Assembly (NCBI GenBank): GCA_022792535.1
Contig: JAAWBG010000027.1
Location: 1-45,912, forward strand
Direction: 5' to 3'
DNA: 45,912 bases
Source of the DNA: Lachnospiraceae bacterium
GTDB lineage: Bacteria; Bacillota; Clostridia; Lachnospirales; Lachnospiraceae
In this document: positions 34,677-44,800 of the stretch, one piece after another
How the letters are laid out: each line of letters begins with the position of its first letter
Position numbering within the stretch: the first letter of the stretch is position 1
The notes under the pieces: model-generated
Seen by the model: only the letters and a program-made list of their open reading frames with translations
Told to the model about the DNA's origin: nothing
The model's database searches: none
Translations under genes and position numbers: made by a program

Positions 34677-36058
34677 TTCCAGGAAAAGGGGAGCCATTTT
34701 AAGTACACATCTATATTATTTTTATCCTTTACCACTATTTTCTCCAGAATCTCTTTGTAGAACTCGTCTTCATATTCCACCCCTTCCATAAGTTCCTCAA
34801 CTGCCTCTGCAATTTTGCTGAAATCTGTGCCTGCATGATCTCCTGTAACTGCAGTTCTGATTATGCCAAGCAGATGATTTCTTATGTTCTTCTTATTGTA
34901 TTTTAAACTTTTTGTAACAAGATATATCATAGAAACAAGTTCTTCATTTCGCAGGGTAATCCCCATACATCCAACTTTATTTCCTGCTTTGTCCATATGA
35001 AGACTGCCATATTTCACCGCCTCATTACAGCGCCATGCTTTATACTGACTTCCATCTTTTCGCGTCCGACACCTTGCCACATAGCTGGAACCGCAGCATC
35101 CGCATTTGATTTTACCGGAAAAGAGATAACGTCTGCTGTACTTTGCTTTTCCCTCCTGAGACAGGGAACGTTCATCTAAAATACGGTTTGCTTCTTCGAA
35201 CATTTCACGGGATATAATTGGTTCATGATGGTCTCTGATAATGATAAATTCTTCCTGTCCCCGATTGTATTTTTTCTCATGAGAAAGAAAATCAGGCGTA
35301 TACGTTTTTTTCTGCACCAAATCACCGCAGTATTTCTCATTGCGGAGAATACGAAGGATCACCGTATTCTGCCATTTTTTTGCCTGCCGCATAGGCTGTA
35401 TTCCCGCCTCCTGAAGCTCACGGGCAATGGTGTGGGTGCCTTTCCTTTCATGGACAAATTTATGAAAGATAAGACGGACAATTTCTGCCCCTTCTTTGTT
35501 AACATACATACTGCCATTTTTCACATCATAGCCAAGCATACTCCGTCCAAATACAACACCCTGCTCCATCCTGCGTTTCTGTCCCCACTTGACACGTTCA
35601 GAAGTTTTACGGCTTTCTTCCTGGGCAATCGAAGACATAATGGCAAGACGAAGCTCCGCATCTCCATCTAAAGTATTGATATTGTCATTTAAAAATAAAA
35701 CGCCCACACCGTGACGTTTCAAATCACGGGTGTAATAGATACTGTCCAAGGTATTTCTGGCAAAACGAGAAATCTCTTTTGTGATAATTAAGTCAAAATC
35801 TCCATTTTGAGCACAGGCAATCATGCGGTTAAATTCTTTCCGTTTTTTTGTGTTTGTTCCAGAGATTCCTTCATCTGCAAATATTTCGCAAAGCTCCCAA
35901 TTGGGCGTGCGCTCAATATACTGCTTGAAAAACCTGCACTGGCTTTCAAAAGAATTTGCCTGATCCTCCTTGTCGGTTGATACACGGCAATACGCCGCCA
36001 CACGCTTTTTCTTTTCCGTCATTTTTCGCTCTTGGTTTAAGCGTTCGTATCGATCCAT
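34607..36058 (-). CDS. Large serine recombinase (site-specific integrase/excisionase)
   Basis: 483-residue recombinase. The N-terminal resolvase domain has the catalytic Ser in 'AAYCRVSTDKEDQ' (Ser27) and 'ITKEISRFARNTLDS' with the active-site Arg. The recombinase domain covers about residues 165-290 ('GYDVKNGSMYVNKEGAEIVRLIF'), then a zinc ribbon ('KCGCCGSSYVARC' and a later Cys pair) and a C-terminal coil. It starts at ATG with AAGGAG seven bases upstream. The last dozen residues and stop are encoded by the antisense of cotJC, so the C-terminus depends on the integration site. It most likely catalyses integration and excision of the element in cotJC. Confidence 0.93.
   Translation of the reverse strand: MDRYERLNQERKMTEKKKRVAAYCRVSTDKEDQANSFESQCRFFKQYIERTPNWELCEIFADEGISGTNTKKRKEFNRMIACAQNGDFDLIITKEISRFARNTLDSIYYTRDLKRHGVGVLFLNDNINTLDGDAELRLAIMSSIAQEESRKTSERVKWGQKRRMEQGVVFGRSMLGYDVKNGSMYVNKEGAEIVRLIFHKFVHERKGTHTIARELQEAGIQPMRQAKKWQNTVILRILRNEKYCGDLVQKKTYTPDFLSHEKKYNRGQEEFIIIRDHHEPIISREMFEEANRILDERSLSQEGKAKYSRRYLFSGKIKCGCCGSSYVARCRTRKDGSQYKAWRCNEAVKYGSLHMDKAGNKVGCMGITLRNEELVSMIYLVTKSLKYNKKNIRNHLLGIIRTAVTGDHAGTDFSKIAEAVEELMEGVEYEDEFYKEILEKIVVKDKNNIDVYLKWLPFSWNYQNVNISEDSVPISVNSPATSR
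34641..34649. other. Putative attachment-site junction (attL) in cotJC
   Basis: Native cotJC sequence ends at or within GGTACAGAA (codons Gly-Thr-Glu of the conserved IGTE). Homology to CotJC is lost from 34650. The crossover core should lie in or just beside these bases; the exact dinucleotide cannot be fixed without the other end. Confidence 0.6.
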
Positions 36059-36094
36059 CGCGGTACTCCTTACGACATAAAATACAAAATCACT

Positions 36095-36298
36095 CTACTT
36101 AGCATTATTTTCCTGCTGAAAACTGTATTGTTTTTCTAAAATGAGCAAACATTCATTTTTTTGAGACGGCGTCAGTAAGTTCCGTTTTTCCAAAGATATC
36201 AGAATAGCTTTTTGCATATTCATAAAAAAAGCTGGATAATCTTTCTCTTTCAACTCTGGGACTAACTCTCCCACATAGACGAATTCCTTTTGTTTCAT
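36095..36298 (-). CDS. Small protein upstream of recombinase, unknown function
   Basis: 67 residues, charged, with a C-terminal helical part ('LLTPSQKNECLLILEKQY') and the core 'YPAFFMNMQKAILISLEKRN'. Not recognised. It has a strong GGAGGTG ten bases before its ATG and lies 36 bases upstream of the recombinase, on the same strand and behind the same promoter. By analogy with small partners of serine recombinases, it could be a directionality or expression regulator, but no DNA-binding motif is evident. Confidence 0.7.
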   Translation of the reverse strand: MKQKEFVYVGELVPELKEKDYPAFFMNMQKAILISLEKRNLLTPSQKNECLLILEKQYSFQQENNAK

Positions 36299-36338
36299 GC
36301 AGCAGACACCTCCCTGATTTCTAATATATGAGGCAGTG

Positions 36339-36368
36339 ATTGTACCATAGTAGTACTTTCTATGTGAA
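36339..36368 (-). promoter_or_regulatory. Promoter with internal inverted repeat for small ORF-recombinase
   Basis: Minus strand TTCACA (36363-36368), 18 bases, TACAAT (36339-36344) with TG one base before the -10. Between and over the boxes lies an inverted repeat CATAG (36346-36350) / CTATG (36360-36364), a possible operator. A sequence CATATATT (36323-36330) also fits a SigE -10 perfectly but lacks a good -35. Confidence 0.55.
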
Positions 36369-36422
36369 TATTAGATCCGCAAGTTTGTCTTAGGAATATC
36401 AAGAGAACAGAATTTTTTCATA

Positions 36423-36467
36423 AAAAACAGCAGCCTGTTCCCTGTGGGATTTCTGGCTGCTGTTTTT
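36423..36467 (-). terminator. Rho-independent terminator of the surface-protein gene
   Basis: A 13-base near-perfect stem (36423-36435 with 36455-36467; core ACAGCAGCC/GGCTGCTGT) is flanked by A and T runs on both sides. It starts 17 bases after the stop of the LRR gene, and its symmetrical flanks could let it act in both directions. Confidence 0.85.
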
Positions 36468-36483
36468 GTAAAAAAGTATATCA

Positions 36484-38832
36484 TTATTTCTTAACTTTGC
36501 CGCTTAATTTTACTTTGCTCCATGTGCCGTATAAGGTTTCTTTGCCATACTTCTTATAACTGCGCACTCTTACATAATATTTCTTGCCCTTCTTTAATTT
36601 TGTGAAGGTGTAAGAAGTTTTTGATAAACTCTTAGATTTTACGCTTTTCTTAAATTTCTTATCCGTACTTACCTGAACCTGATACTTTGACGCCATTTTA
36701 TCTTTGGCCCATTTCACAGTCAGTTTTCTGCCCTTTCCTGCTTTTATTGATTTTACAGACTGTTTTTTCGGGCTTACTTTAACTGTCACCTTCTTGGAAG
36801 CTTTTCCTGCCTTGATGGTTATGGTGGCAACTCCAGTATTTCTGATTGTTACCTTTCCAGTCTTCTTATCTACAGAGGCAATTTTAGGCTTAGAACTTGT
36901 AAAGGTCATCTTGCTCTTAGAAGATGCATTGATTTTAAATGGCTTTGTGCCATATGCAACTTTATACACAGTTTTCTTACAGGTAATCGACTCTGCTGGA
37001 TTCTGATCTGCCGCCTTTGTGATAGTAAATTGAACCGTCTTACTGCCAGTATACTTTCCTTTGCCTGTAACAATTGCCTTAGCTGTTCCCACTTTAATAT
37101 TATTACTATACGAAACAGTGTAGTCTGTATTTAATACTAATGTTTTACCATCCAGTTTCACGGTTACAGATGGAGTTTTAGGCTTTCCATCATAAGGATA
37201 GCTTGTTTTTGCCAATGTGACGGTCCCTTTGGAAAGATCAACCCTGCTCTCTGAATTGTCATTATTCCCCGGATGATCACCACTGCTGTTATCATTACTA
37301 TCATCGCCAGTATCAGGATCTGGAGGGGAAGGGGGAACATAATTGTAATGTATCGCCGCCTTTGACACTGCTGTTCCTGTATCGCCCATTTTATTTATGT
37401 TCTTCCACTGGGCTTCCGTGCCGGTAAAATATATATCTTTTAGAGGACAGGCTGAAAAAGCAGCTGATCCTATTGTCCTTACGCTGTCTGGAATGATAAC
37501 TGTAGTCAAACGGGAACAGGAAGCAAATGCCTGGAATCCGATGCTCTCTGCACCTTTTGGAATCTCCACTCCTGCAAGACAGATACAATTCTGAAACATG
37601 CCGTCTCCAATGCGGTCAATGTTTCGGGGCAGCGTTACATTGGTCAGATCATAACATTGTGTAAATAGATTGTCGCCTAGTTTTACCTGCCCGCTGCCAG
37701 GAGCAAAAACTGCGCTTGTCATTTCCTGGCATTGAAAAAATGCTGCGGAACCAACCTCTCTGACACTGGCAGGTAAAGCGATAGAAGTAAGGCTCATACA
37801 TGCAGAAAAAGCATTTTGGCCGATGGTCTCCACACCTTCGGAAATAGACACTGAACTAAGGTTCTGACATTGGCGAAAAGCACTGTCGCCGATGGTTTTC
37901 ACACTAGAGGGGAGCGTCACAGAAATAATGGAAGATTGGCGGAACGCACTGTTTCCAATTGTTGTCACGCCGACGGGAATCTCTACGCTAAGAACCCCGC
38001 AGTTCCAAAAAGCACAGGAGCCGATGCTGGTAATACCATTTTGAATAATAACTTTACGAATCTGGCTGCTGTGTTTGACCCAAGGCTGCTGCTCAGCACT
38101 GTCAAAATCCGGCATTGCTCCTCTGCCAGAGATCGTTACCGTACCTGCCTTAGTCAGACTCCAGGTAAATCCTTCACCAAAATTTCCAGTTCCAATAATC
38201 GTATTGGCACTGGGATCATTGGGTGGAACGTAGCCTTCTGGATAACGGGTGATGTAATGGCTGGTATTGCGCATTACTTCTTCTCTGGATATTGTTCGTC
38301 CCCAATGGACTTTGCCTTTGTGGTCTCCAGTACTTATGTTGCCTTCTGCCACAACCACGCCTGCATCAATTACATCCAGCACAATTACAGTATGGGCGTC
38401 ATTATTTAACCGCAGAATATCCCCAACCTTTATATTTTCAAAGGAAAATCCGCCTGATGCGTACATTCTGGCAGGCAGACTGCCAAATGCTGCATCGCTT
38501 AGTATAAAAGCAAATGCCACGCATCCCACAGCATGGATTCTCTTCCCATCAATATTTCCACCTTTCCAATAGTATCCATTTGAGCCGGAATAAGGTTCAT
38601 TATTCGTCCAAGTCGTCCCTTCTTTATAAGCATCCTGATCCTTTAGAGCAATCATTGCTTCATAAACTTCTGCCGGCGCCAAAGACCCGCTGCTGCGGGC
38701 AGTCAATCTGGCATCCTCTTCCATAAGAGGGTTCTCCTGCTGGAAAGATTCTTCCTGCCAGGCATATACCATTGACTGAGAAGAAATAGAGAAACATAAT
38801 GCTAAAATAACGGAAAGAATTCGTTTTTTCAA
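36484..38832 (-). CDS. Secreted NlpC/P60-like + BspA leucine-rich repeat + Ig/Fn3 surface protein
   Basis: 782 residues, exported (signal peptide to about residue 25, 'SMVYA'). Residues about 55-205 form an NlpC/P60- or CHAP-like domain with candidate Cys in 'HAVGCVAFAF' and His in 'NDAHTVIVLDV'. About 215-500 are BspA-type (LRR_5) repeats such as 'CAFWNCGVLSVEIPVGVTTIG'. After a Asn/Asp/Ser linker come an MBG/Ig-like domain ('YDGKPKTPSVTVKLDGK'), a BIG2-like domain and a Lys-rich Fn3 domain to the end. There is no sortase motif. The start is TTG with GAGG eight bases upstream. It probably binds surfaces or remodels wall; the enzymatic activity is unproven. Confidence 0.82.
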   Translation of the reverse strand: MKKRILSVILALCFSISSQSMVYAWQEESFQQENPLMEEDARLTARSSGSLAPAEVYEAMIALKDQDAYKEGTTWTNNEPYSGSNGYYWKGGNIDGKRIHAVGCVAFAFILSDAAFGSLPARMYASGGFSFENIKVGDILRLNNDAHTVIVLDVIDAGVVVAEGNISTGDHKGKVHWGRTISREEVMRNTSHYITRYPEGYVPPNDPSANTIIGTGNFGEGFTWSLTKAGTVTISGRGAMPDFDSAEQQPWVKHSSQIRKVIIQNGITSIGSCAFWNCGVLSVEIPVGVTTIGNSAFRQSSIISVTLPSSVKTIGDSAFRQCQNLSSVSISEGVETIGQNAFSACMSLTSIALPASVREVGSAAFFQCQEMTSAVFAPGSGQVKLGDNLFTQCYDLTNVTLPRNIDRIGDGMFQNCICLAGVEIPKGAESIGFQAFASCSRLTTVIIPDSVRTIGSAAFSACPLKDIYFTGTEAQWKNINKMGDTGTAVSKAAIHYNYVPPSPPDPDTGDDSNDNSSGDHPGNNDNSESRVDLSKGTVTLAKTSYPYDGKPKTPSVTVKLDGKTLVLNTDYTVSYSNNIKVGTAKAIVTGKGKYTGSKTVQFTITKAADQNPAESITCKKTVYKVAYGTKPFKINASSKSKMTFTSSKPKIASVDKKTGKVTIRNTGVATITIKAGKASKKVTVKVSPKKQSVKSIKAGKGRKLTVKWAKDKMASKYQVQVSTDKKFKKSVKSKSLSKTSYTFTKLKKGKKYYVRVRSYKKYGKETLYGTWSKVKLSGKVKK

Positions 38833-38860
38833 TTGTTCAACCTCATTCTATTTTTATATT

Positions 38861-38888
38861 ATTATAGTCATTCAGAAGAAAGTGTAAA
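38861..38888 (-). promoter_or_regulatory. SigA-type promoter for the surface-protein gene
   Basis: Minus strand TTTACA (38883-38888), 16 bases, TATAAT (38861-38866), overlapping the last codons of the chemoreceptor gene. It gives a leader of about 25 bases. Confidence 0.6.
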
Positions 38889-40841
38889 CTGATCCACCAA
38901 TTTTTTCAGGCAGACAGCCTCGGCAGAAAGCTGTTCACTTGCAGCGGCACCTTCTTCGGCAGTAGCGCTGTTGCTCTGTACAACAGCCGAAATCTGATTA
39001 ATCCCTTCAGAAACCTGTTCCACTGACTCAGACTGTTCATTGGATACGATCGCAATATGATCCATGGAATCCGCCACAGACTGAATACTGTTTACAACGC
39101 CCAACAGAACATCTGCTGTATTTTGGGAGATTTCTGTACCAATATGTACTGCGTCCGTAGAATTTGCAATTAAGTTCGATGTATTTTGCGCCGCCTGTGC
39201 AGATTTACCGGCCAAATTGCGGACTTCCTCTGCAACAACTGCAAATCCTTTTCCGGCGCTGCCGGCTCTGGCTGCCTCCACTGCCGCATTCAATGCCAGT
39301 ATATTTGTCTGGAATGCAATATCGTCTATTGTCTTCAGAATCTTTTCAATCTCCTCAGAACTGGTCTGAATTTTATCCATAGCTTCTACCAAATTCTGCA
39401 TCTTCTGGTTGCACAGGAGAACTTCTTTTCCAGTCTGATGTGTCTGACTTCTTACGTCTAATGCTCCGTTTGCCGTCTCTTTTACTTCTTCCGAAATAAG
39501 ACTAATCCGGGCTGCCAGTTCCTGTACTGAGCTGGCCTGTTCTGTGGTACCCTGGCTAAGGGTCTGGGCGCTTGAGGATAATTGACTGCTGGCGTTGGCC
39601 ACTTCCTCCGCCGAACGATTCACCTGACGCATAGCATTGCTCAGTTCAACCCGCATGTTGCGCATGGAAAGTAAAATATCGTGAAAACTTCCCACATATA
39701 CTTCTTCATGTTCTGTGTGAACATCCAGGTTCTGATTTGCCATCTCATTGAGCAGATAGCTGATATCGCTAATAACCGTGCGCAACCCTTCTACCAGAGC
39801 TTCTGTGGACTGAACCAGAACACCAGTTTCATCCTTATTGGCAACATGGGGCATGGGCGTTTCCAAATCCCCCTCTACCAGCAGCTTCATTCGATTTACA
39901 CAAGCCTTCATCGGTCTGCCGATATTGCGGGCCAGAGCTAAGGCTACAATCACAGAAAGCAATATGGAAACCAAAATTACTGCAATGTTGATCACCATTG
40001 CATCCCGTGTGGATTTCAGATAGTTGATCTGGGGTGCAGTTACCGCGATGCTCCATCCATCCGTATTCGGCACAGGAGCATAGGCCGCAAACATTTTATC
40101 TTTTCCCTTTGTATAGCTTCCGAAACCATTTTTTCCCTGACACATTTCAGCATGAATCGCTGCCAGTTCTTTCAGCGCTGGATCCTTTTTCGCCTCGGTT
40201 TCAATATTTTGAACTGTAATTGTATCAAGGGTAATATCGGCAATTGTATCACCAGACTTATTAATCATGTAAGCTCTGCTGTTTTCACCAATCTGAATAG
40301 CCGATACAATATCGTTTAAAAAAGTCTCACGGGGAACAAAATATACAACGCCCACAATTTCTTTTTCAGAGTTTCCCTCCGCATACAAAGGCGCTGCTAC
40401 CATAATGGACAATTCTCCCGTGACTTTACTGATCAGAGGCTCCGATACAAAAATATTTCCCTCCATGGCCTGACGTACATATTCACGATCTGAGTAATCA
40501 TTTCCATCGAAAATACTAATACCATCCGCCCCCACAATATTTCCTCTCTGGAAGCCATGCATGGAAACGCGCTCGTCAATAATGGTCTGTTTTTCTTCGA
40601 TTGACACTTCCGGATCGGCAAGCTGGGGCATACACCCAACCTCCATGACAACATTTTTATACACCTCAAGTTCCTGCTGTACACGTCCCGCTGCAAGGAC
40701 TGCTGTCTGTCCCATCATCTGCTCTACCGTAGACATAGTATTATTGTAGTTTAATCCAATACTTGAAGATCCGGATGCGACCAAACCAACCAGAACAGTC
40801 AGGATAAGGCATAAGTTGATTTTTGTTCGAATACTTTTCAT
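38868..40841 (-). CDS. Methyl-accepting chemotaxis protein with dCache sensor
   Basis: 657-residue transmembrane chemoreceptor. It has membrane helix 1 (about 8-30), a dCache-like extracellular sensor (about 35-275; '[33 protein letters not shown]', '[16 protein letters not shown]', '[17 protein letters not shown]'), helix 2 (about 282-304) and HAMP ('[23 protein letters not shown]'). The cytoplasmic signalling domain holds the hairpin-tip sequence '[23 protein letters not shown]'. The ligand is unknown; dCache domains of this kind often bind amino acids or other small metabolites. No cheA/cheW lies nearby, so it works with core genes elsewhere or was acquired alone. Confidence 0.93.
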   Translation of the reverse strand: MKSIRTKINLCLILTVLVGLVASGSSSIGLNYNNTMSTVEQMMGQTAVLAAGRVQQELEVYKNVVMEVGCMPQLADPEVSIEEKQTIIDERVSMHGFQRGNIVGADGISIFDGNDYSDREYVRQAMEGNIFVSEPLISKVTGELSIMVAAPLYAEGNSEKEIVGVVYFVPRETFLNDIVSAIQIGENSRAYMINKSGDTIADITLDTITVQNIETEAKKDPALKELAAIHAEMCQGKNGFGSYTKGKDKMFAAYAPVPNTDGWSIAVTAPQINYLKSTRDAMVINIAVILVSILLSVIVALALARNIGRPMKACVNRMKLLVEGDLETPMPHVANKDETGVLVQSTEALVEGLRTVISDISYLLNEMANQNLDVHTEHEEVYVGSFHDILLSMRNMRVELSNAMRQVNRSAEEVANASSQLSSSAQTLSQGTTEQASSVQELAARISLISEEVKETANGALDVRSQTHQTGKEVLLCNQKMQNLVEAMDKIQTSSEEIEKILKTIDDIAFQTNILALNAAVEAARAGSAGKGFAVVAEEVRNLAGKSAQAAQNTSNLIANSTDAVHIGTEISQNTADVLLGVVNSIQSVADSMDHIAIVSNEQSESVEQVSEGINQISAVVQSNSATAEEGAAASEQLSAEAVCLKKLVDQFTLSSE

Positions 40842-40915
40842 TTCATTGTTACCTCCCGCTTACATAACTGAAATATAAGAATTCAGATCAACACTTTATT
40901 AATTCTTACTAAAAT

Positions 40916-40945
40916 ATTATATTAGCTGTTGTCAATATTTGTCAA
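40916..40945 (-). promoter_or_regulatory. Strong SigA-type promoter for the chemoreceptor gene
   Basis: Minus strand TTGACA (40940-40945), 18 bases, TATAAT (40916-40921): both boxes match consensus. TTGACAA occurs twice, ten bases apart, around the -35. The leader is about 65-70 bases and includes GGGAGG before the ATG. Confidence 0.75.
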
Positions 40946-41010
40946 CTATTATCTAGCTTCGAGTTCCTGCGGATTTTAGCCCTCTGGGAACTGCAAAAAT
41001 AGAAATTATT

Positions 41011-41799
41011 TTATGAATCCGTAGAACTTAAAATCTTCTCAATCTCAGCAAGAAGCTGATCTTTTACCGCCGGTTTTAGAAAATATCCAGCTGGTTTTAA
41101 CTTTAGCACTGCCTCAATATTGGCCCGATTATTTACAGCAGTTAAAAAGACCACCGGGATATCCTTCATATCCTCATCGGCACGTATCATTTCCAATGTC
41201 ATTTTTCCATCACAGATAGGCATTTCATAATCCAAAAGGATCAGATCTGGACGTTTTTTTCCAATGGAAGTCATTGCCTGGGCGCCGGAGATTGCCAAGG
41301 TAACCTCATAGCTGTCCTCCAGCATTGCCTTCATGGTTCGAAGAGCTGTCCCATTGTCATCTACCACCAGAATCCTCTTTTTTCCCTGGGTCCCTCCTCG
41401 TTCCGCTGCCGCCTCCCTCTCTACTTCCTCTTTTTTCAATCCAAGTCTTCTGCACACAGCGTTCATAATCACGGTATTTTCCACTGGACGGATCAGATTT
41501 TCAAACTGACTTTCCTCATAATATTTAAAAAAGGTACTGCTTTCTTCTTTCGTTCCAATGGTTAAAACAGGGGTTTGAGGATACTGGTCACTCAGCAGAA
41601 AAAACATAGATGTGTCAATACCATACGCGCCGATTAAACTGATCAAAACTAAATCAGGATTTACGATTTTCAACATGCCCCCTAAAACCTCGGCATTTTC
41701 TGAACAAAGCTGTACATGAAAGAACTGTGACAAAAACGTATTTGTCTCTTTCACCACACTATTGAGTTTTCCTATCAGCAAAATCTTTTTCACTTCCAT
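41011..41799 (-). CDS. Response regulator with pseudo-receiver and receiver domains
   Basis: 262 residues. The N-terminal 125 residues have the layout of a receiver domain ('KKILLIGKLNSVV', 'PDLVLISLIG') but lack the acidic pair and the phospho-acceptor Asp. The C-terminal domain is a complete receiver: 'RILVVDDNGTALR', phospho-Asp in 'PDLILLDYEMP', 'VVFLTA' and Lys in 'YFLKPA'. There is no DNA-binding or enzymatic output, so it would act by protein contact or as a phosphate relay/sink. It follows the hybrid kinase by 18 bases on the same strand and is presumably its partner. Confidence 0.88.
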   Translation of the reverse strand: MEVKKILLIGKLNSVVKETNTFLSQFFHVQLCSENAEVLGGMLKIVNPDLVLISLIGAYGIDTSMFFLLSDQYPQTPVLTIGTKEESSTFFKYYEESQFENLIRPVENTVIMNAVCRRLGLKKEEVEREAAAERGGTQGKKRILVVDDNGTALRTMKAMLEDSYEVTLAISGAQAMTSIGKKRPDLILLDYEMPICDGKMTLEMIRADEDMKDIPVVFLTAVNNRANIEAVLKLKPAGYFLKPAVKDQLLAEIEKILSSTDS

Positions 41800-41817
41800 T
41801 TTCCTCCAATCACTGAC

Positions 41818-44800
41818 TTATCTTTTCATCTGGTCAATCAGTAAATCTCCGATCTGGTCTGCCTCTTCTGCATCCAGGTTTGTTACTGCCTCTGCTAACC
41901 TTTTGATATTCTGTTTCATTTCATCGGAATATTCATATTCCTGTAATTGTTTCATCCATTGATCTGCCTGGTCAATATCCATCTGCTGCATACTGATCCG
42001 CACCATTTCTACGAGAGCTTGTATCACGGAGGGATCTGTCACTTTCTTTTTTTCTTCGGTTCCAATACCAAAAACACCTTGTAATTTCTGCTGATAACTG
42101 CGCCACTCTTCTAAAAATGCATCTGTTACAGATAAGATCACATTTATTTTACCATCTTTCGCCGCATATTCCAATAGTTTTGCCAGGCCGGACAAAGGCA
42201 AAATTCCCACGGTGGCTGCTAAGCTTTTCATGGCATGTACTTGAATTCGATACTGTTCTAACCATTCTGGTTCTGCAATCTGTTCATATGCTTCTTCTAA
42301 ATGTTCCGCTGCAGAATCAATCTGTGCATAAAACTCTTTTACCGTATATTCTAATAATTCCATATCTGGCAAATGCATCCAGGCATACTGCCAGTCCAGT
42401 CCATCCACTTGCGGCAGTTCTTCCAACATATTTTCTGGTCTGATTTCACTGTCTTTCGACAATTCTTTCGTTTCCTTATCCAGGGAAACTTCCTGCAGCA
42501 GCTGTTTTGGCAGCAATTCCCGGATCATATTTTCCAGTTTCTCCGGAACGATTGGTTTTGAGAGGAAATCGTCAAATCCCTCTGCTAAATATCGCTCTCT
42601 TGCCCCAGATACTGCATTAGCGGTCAATACAATAATAGGTGTATTCTGACATGGGAAATCATCAAACTCCTTTATATGATGAAAAGTTTCCAGCCCATCC
42701 ATTTCCGGCATCATGTGATCCAGAAAAATTAAGTCATAGTGATTGTTCTGCACGCACTCTAAACATTCCAGGCCTCCTGCCGCCTCTGCCACCTGTATCT
42801 GCGTCTCTTTCAGGAGATTTCGAAATACTTTACGGTTGACTGCATTGTCATCTACCACCAGTACAGCTGCGTCTGGCGCGCAAAATCTAGTATTATAACT
42901 ATAATTTTCTGCAAGCTGATGAACTCTGGACTCAAAATCTCCAATGGGCGTATCATCCATGATCTCCTGTTCCAGTTCAAAATAAAACTTTGAACCTTTT
43001 CCATACACACTTTCCACCTGGAGTTTACTGCCCAGCAATTCCAGAAGCTGGATTGTGATATTTATACCAAGCCCAGTTCCTTCAATATTGCGGTTTCTGT
43101 CTTCTTCAATCCGCTCAAATTCTGCCGAAAGTTTGGGTAGATCTTCTTCCTTGATTCCAATTCCTGTATCCTCCACCTCAAATCTAAGCACCGCCTTTTT
43201 TTCTTCCCTGCGGCCTTGAATCCGAAACCATACCGTCCCTTCATGGGTATATTTTACTGCATTGGTAAGAATATTTGTCAAAACCTGACGAATGCGCACA
43301 TCATCTCCATACAAACGAGAGGGAATCGTATGTTCCGCTTCCACCTGAAGCTTAATCTCCTTTGCCTTAGCCCGCTGTGCAGCCATATTGGCCAAGTCAT
43401 GTATTAGACTGCTGACATCATATTCTACTGGTACGATTTCCATTTTGCCAGAATCAATTTTGGAAAAATCCAAGATATCATTGATCAGGGACAATAGTGT
43501 CTGCCCTGCCATATAGATATCCATGGCATAATCTTTTATGTTTTGTTCTCTGGATTCCCGCAGAATCATTTCATCCATGCCGAGTACAGCGTTGATAGGC
43601 GTGCGTATCTCATGAGACATACGCGCCAAAAATTTCCCTTTTGCTTCGTTGGCGGCCAGAGCTTCCTGACGCGCTGCGTCTGCATCCTTTTTTGCCTGAA
43701 TTAACTGGGTATTCTGCTGTTCTGTTACCTTTACTTTCTCTTCTAAAAGTTTTGCACTTTCTTCTGCTCTTGCCCGGTATTCTTTCGAAAGCTGCAGAAC
43801 ATGCATAACAGCCATCATAATACAGAACAACGTCATACTATACTGGCCCGCTGTATTTCCCCGGACATTTTCAAAAAAGGTGTTCATGATTACATTCGCA
43901 ATTCCACCTGACAGCAGTACAATCACAGACAAAATGGAAAGCCATGTCTGGTAACTTTTATTTCTATAATCAAACTGAATCAGACTTACGATCGCTATGA
44001 CACACACAGCGCCTACTATTGCTGCAGATATATTAAGCATATCCTCTAAATTTTTTAACTGCAGCAGCTGCAAAAGGATCTGTAAAGCCGCATTGAGAAT
44101 TACGCCGCACAATAACACAGAAAAGCGGCGGGGATAAATTGTACGCAGATTTCGATCAAAATATAAAGTCAAAAACAAAGGAATCAATAATACTAAATAT
44201 TCCTGCATCTCATAGGCTTCCTGTACATCGTAAAAGATACTCAAGGTATCTGTTCCGATAAAGCAGTAAAATCCTGCGGACATTCCGGTTAATCCCAAAA
44301 AAAGTTCGCCTCTGGCAGGCTGGCCAGTATATCTGCGTATCAGCGCAAGCACAAACATAATAATTGCCACAAGCATAATCAACAGACAGCACCCAATATC
44401 GGCAATGTTGTTTCCTACCAGTCCGATCACTACCACATCTCGTGACTCGACTTTAAAATTATTGAGAACAGGCACTGCATCTGGATCAGGGGAAATCAAT
44501 ACAATCCACAGGTTCCCCTCCTGAAATACTTTGGGAATATCCACAAAATGATCACTTTTTCCAGCTAATTCTTTGGAGCCTTTATTTTCCTCCATACCGT
44601 ATTGATACAGTATTGTTCCATCTAAGATGATCTGAACCCTGGCAGCTGTGGAAGAGAAATTCAGCGTAAGACCTGCATATTCAACAGGAATCGTATTTCG
44701 AAAAATAAAAGTACCGCCAGCTTTGGCTGCATCTCCTGCATAAGGCAGATCTACCTCCTGACATTCTTCTTCAAACACATCTTTGCACCACTTATCCACC

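Larger units (their letters stand above)
34641..36422. mobile_element. Serine-recombinase element inserted in cotJC (left part; right end unresolved)
   Basis: The minimum visible element runs from the cotJC break through the recombinase and its small upstream ORF. The recombinase lies at the very end of the element with its stop inside host DNA, as in skin-type and other large-serine-recombinase elements. No cotJC 3' fragment appears after 36298 or anywhere else in the window, so the right boundary may lie beyond 45912 or the downstream half of cotJC may have been lost. Confidence 0.65.

Noticed and set aside
36341-36346. GGTACA on the minus strand inside the recombinase promoter, a hexamer shared with the junction core.
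   Set aside because: Six bases in inverted orientation are expected by chance, and no cotJC sequence is attached.
39131-39146. On the minus strand the chemoreceptor gene reads ATATTGGTACAGAA, matching 13 of 14 bases of the cotJC junction sequence.
   Set aside because: It encodes a normal stretch of the receptor signalling domain (HIGTE), the gene is intact on both sides, and no cotJC tail follows. It could be a chance match from shared IGTE codons; only evidence of inversion between the two sites would revive it.
40958-40995. Possible stem AGTTCC/GGAACT after the response regulator gene.
   Set aside because: Only six pairs with a 19-base loop and no T run, so not a credible terminator.
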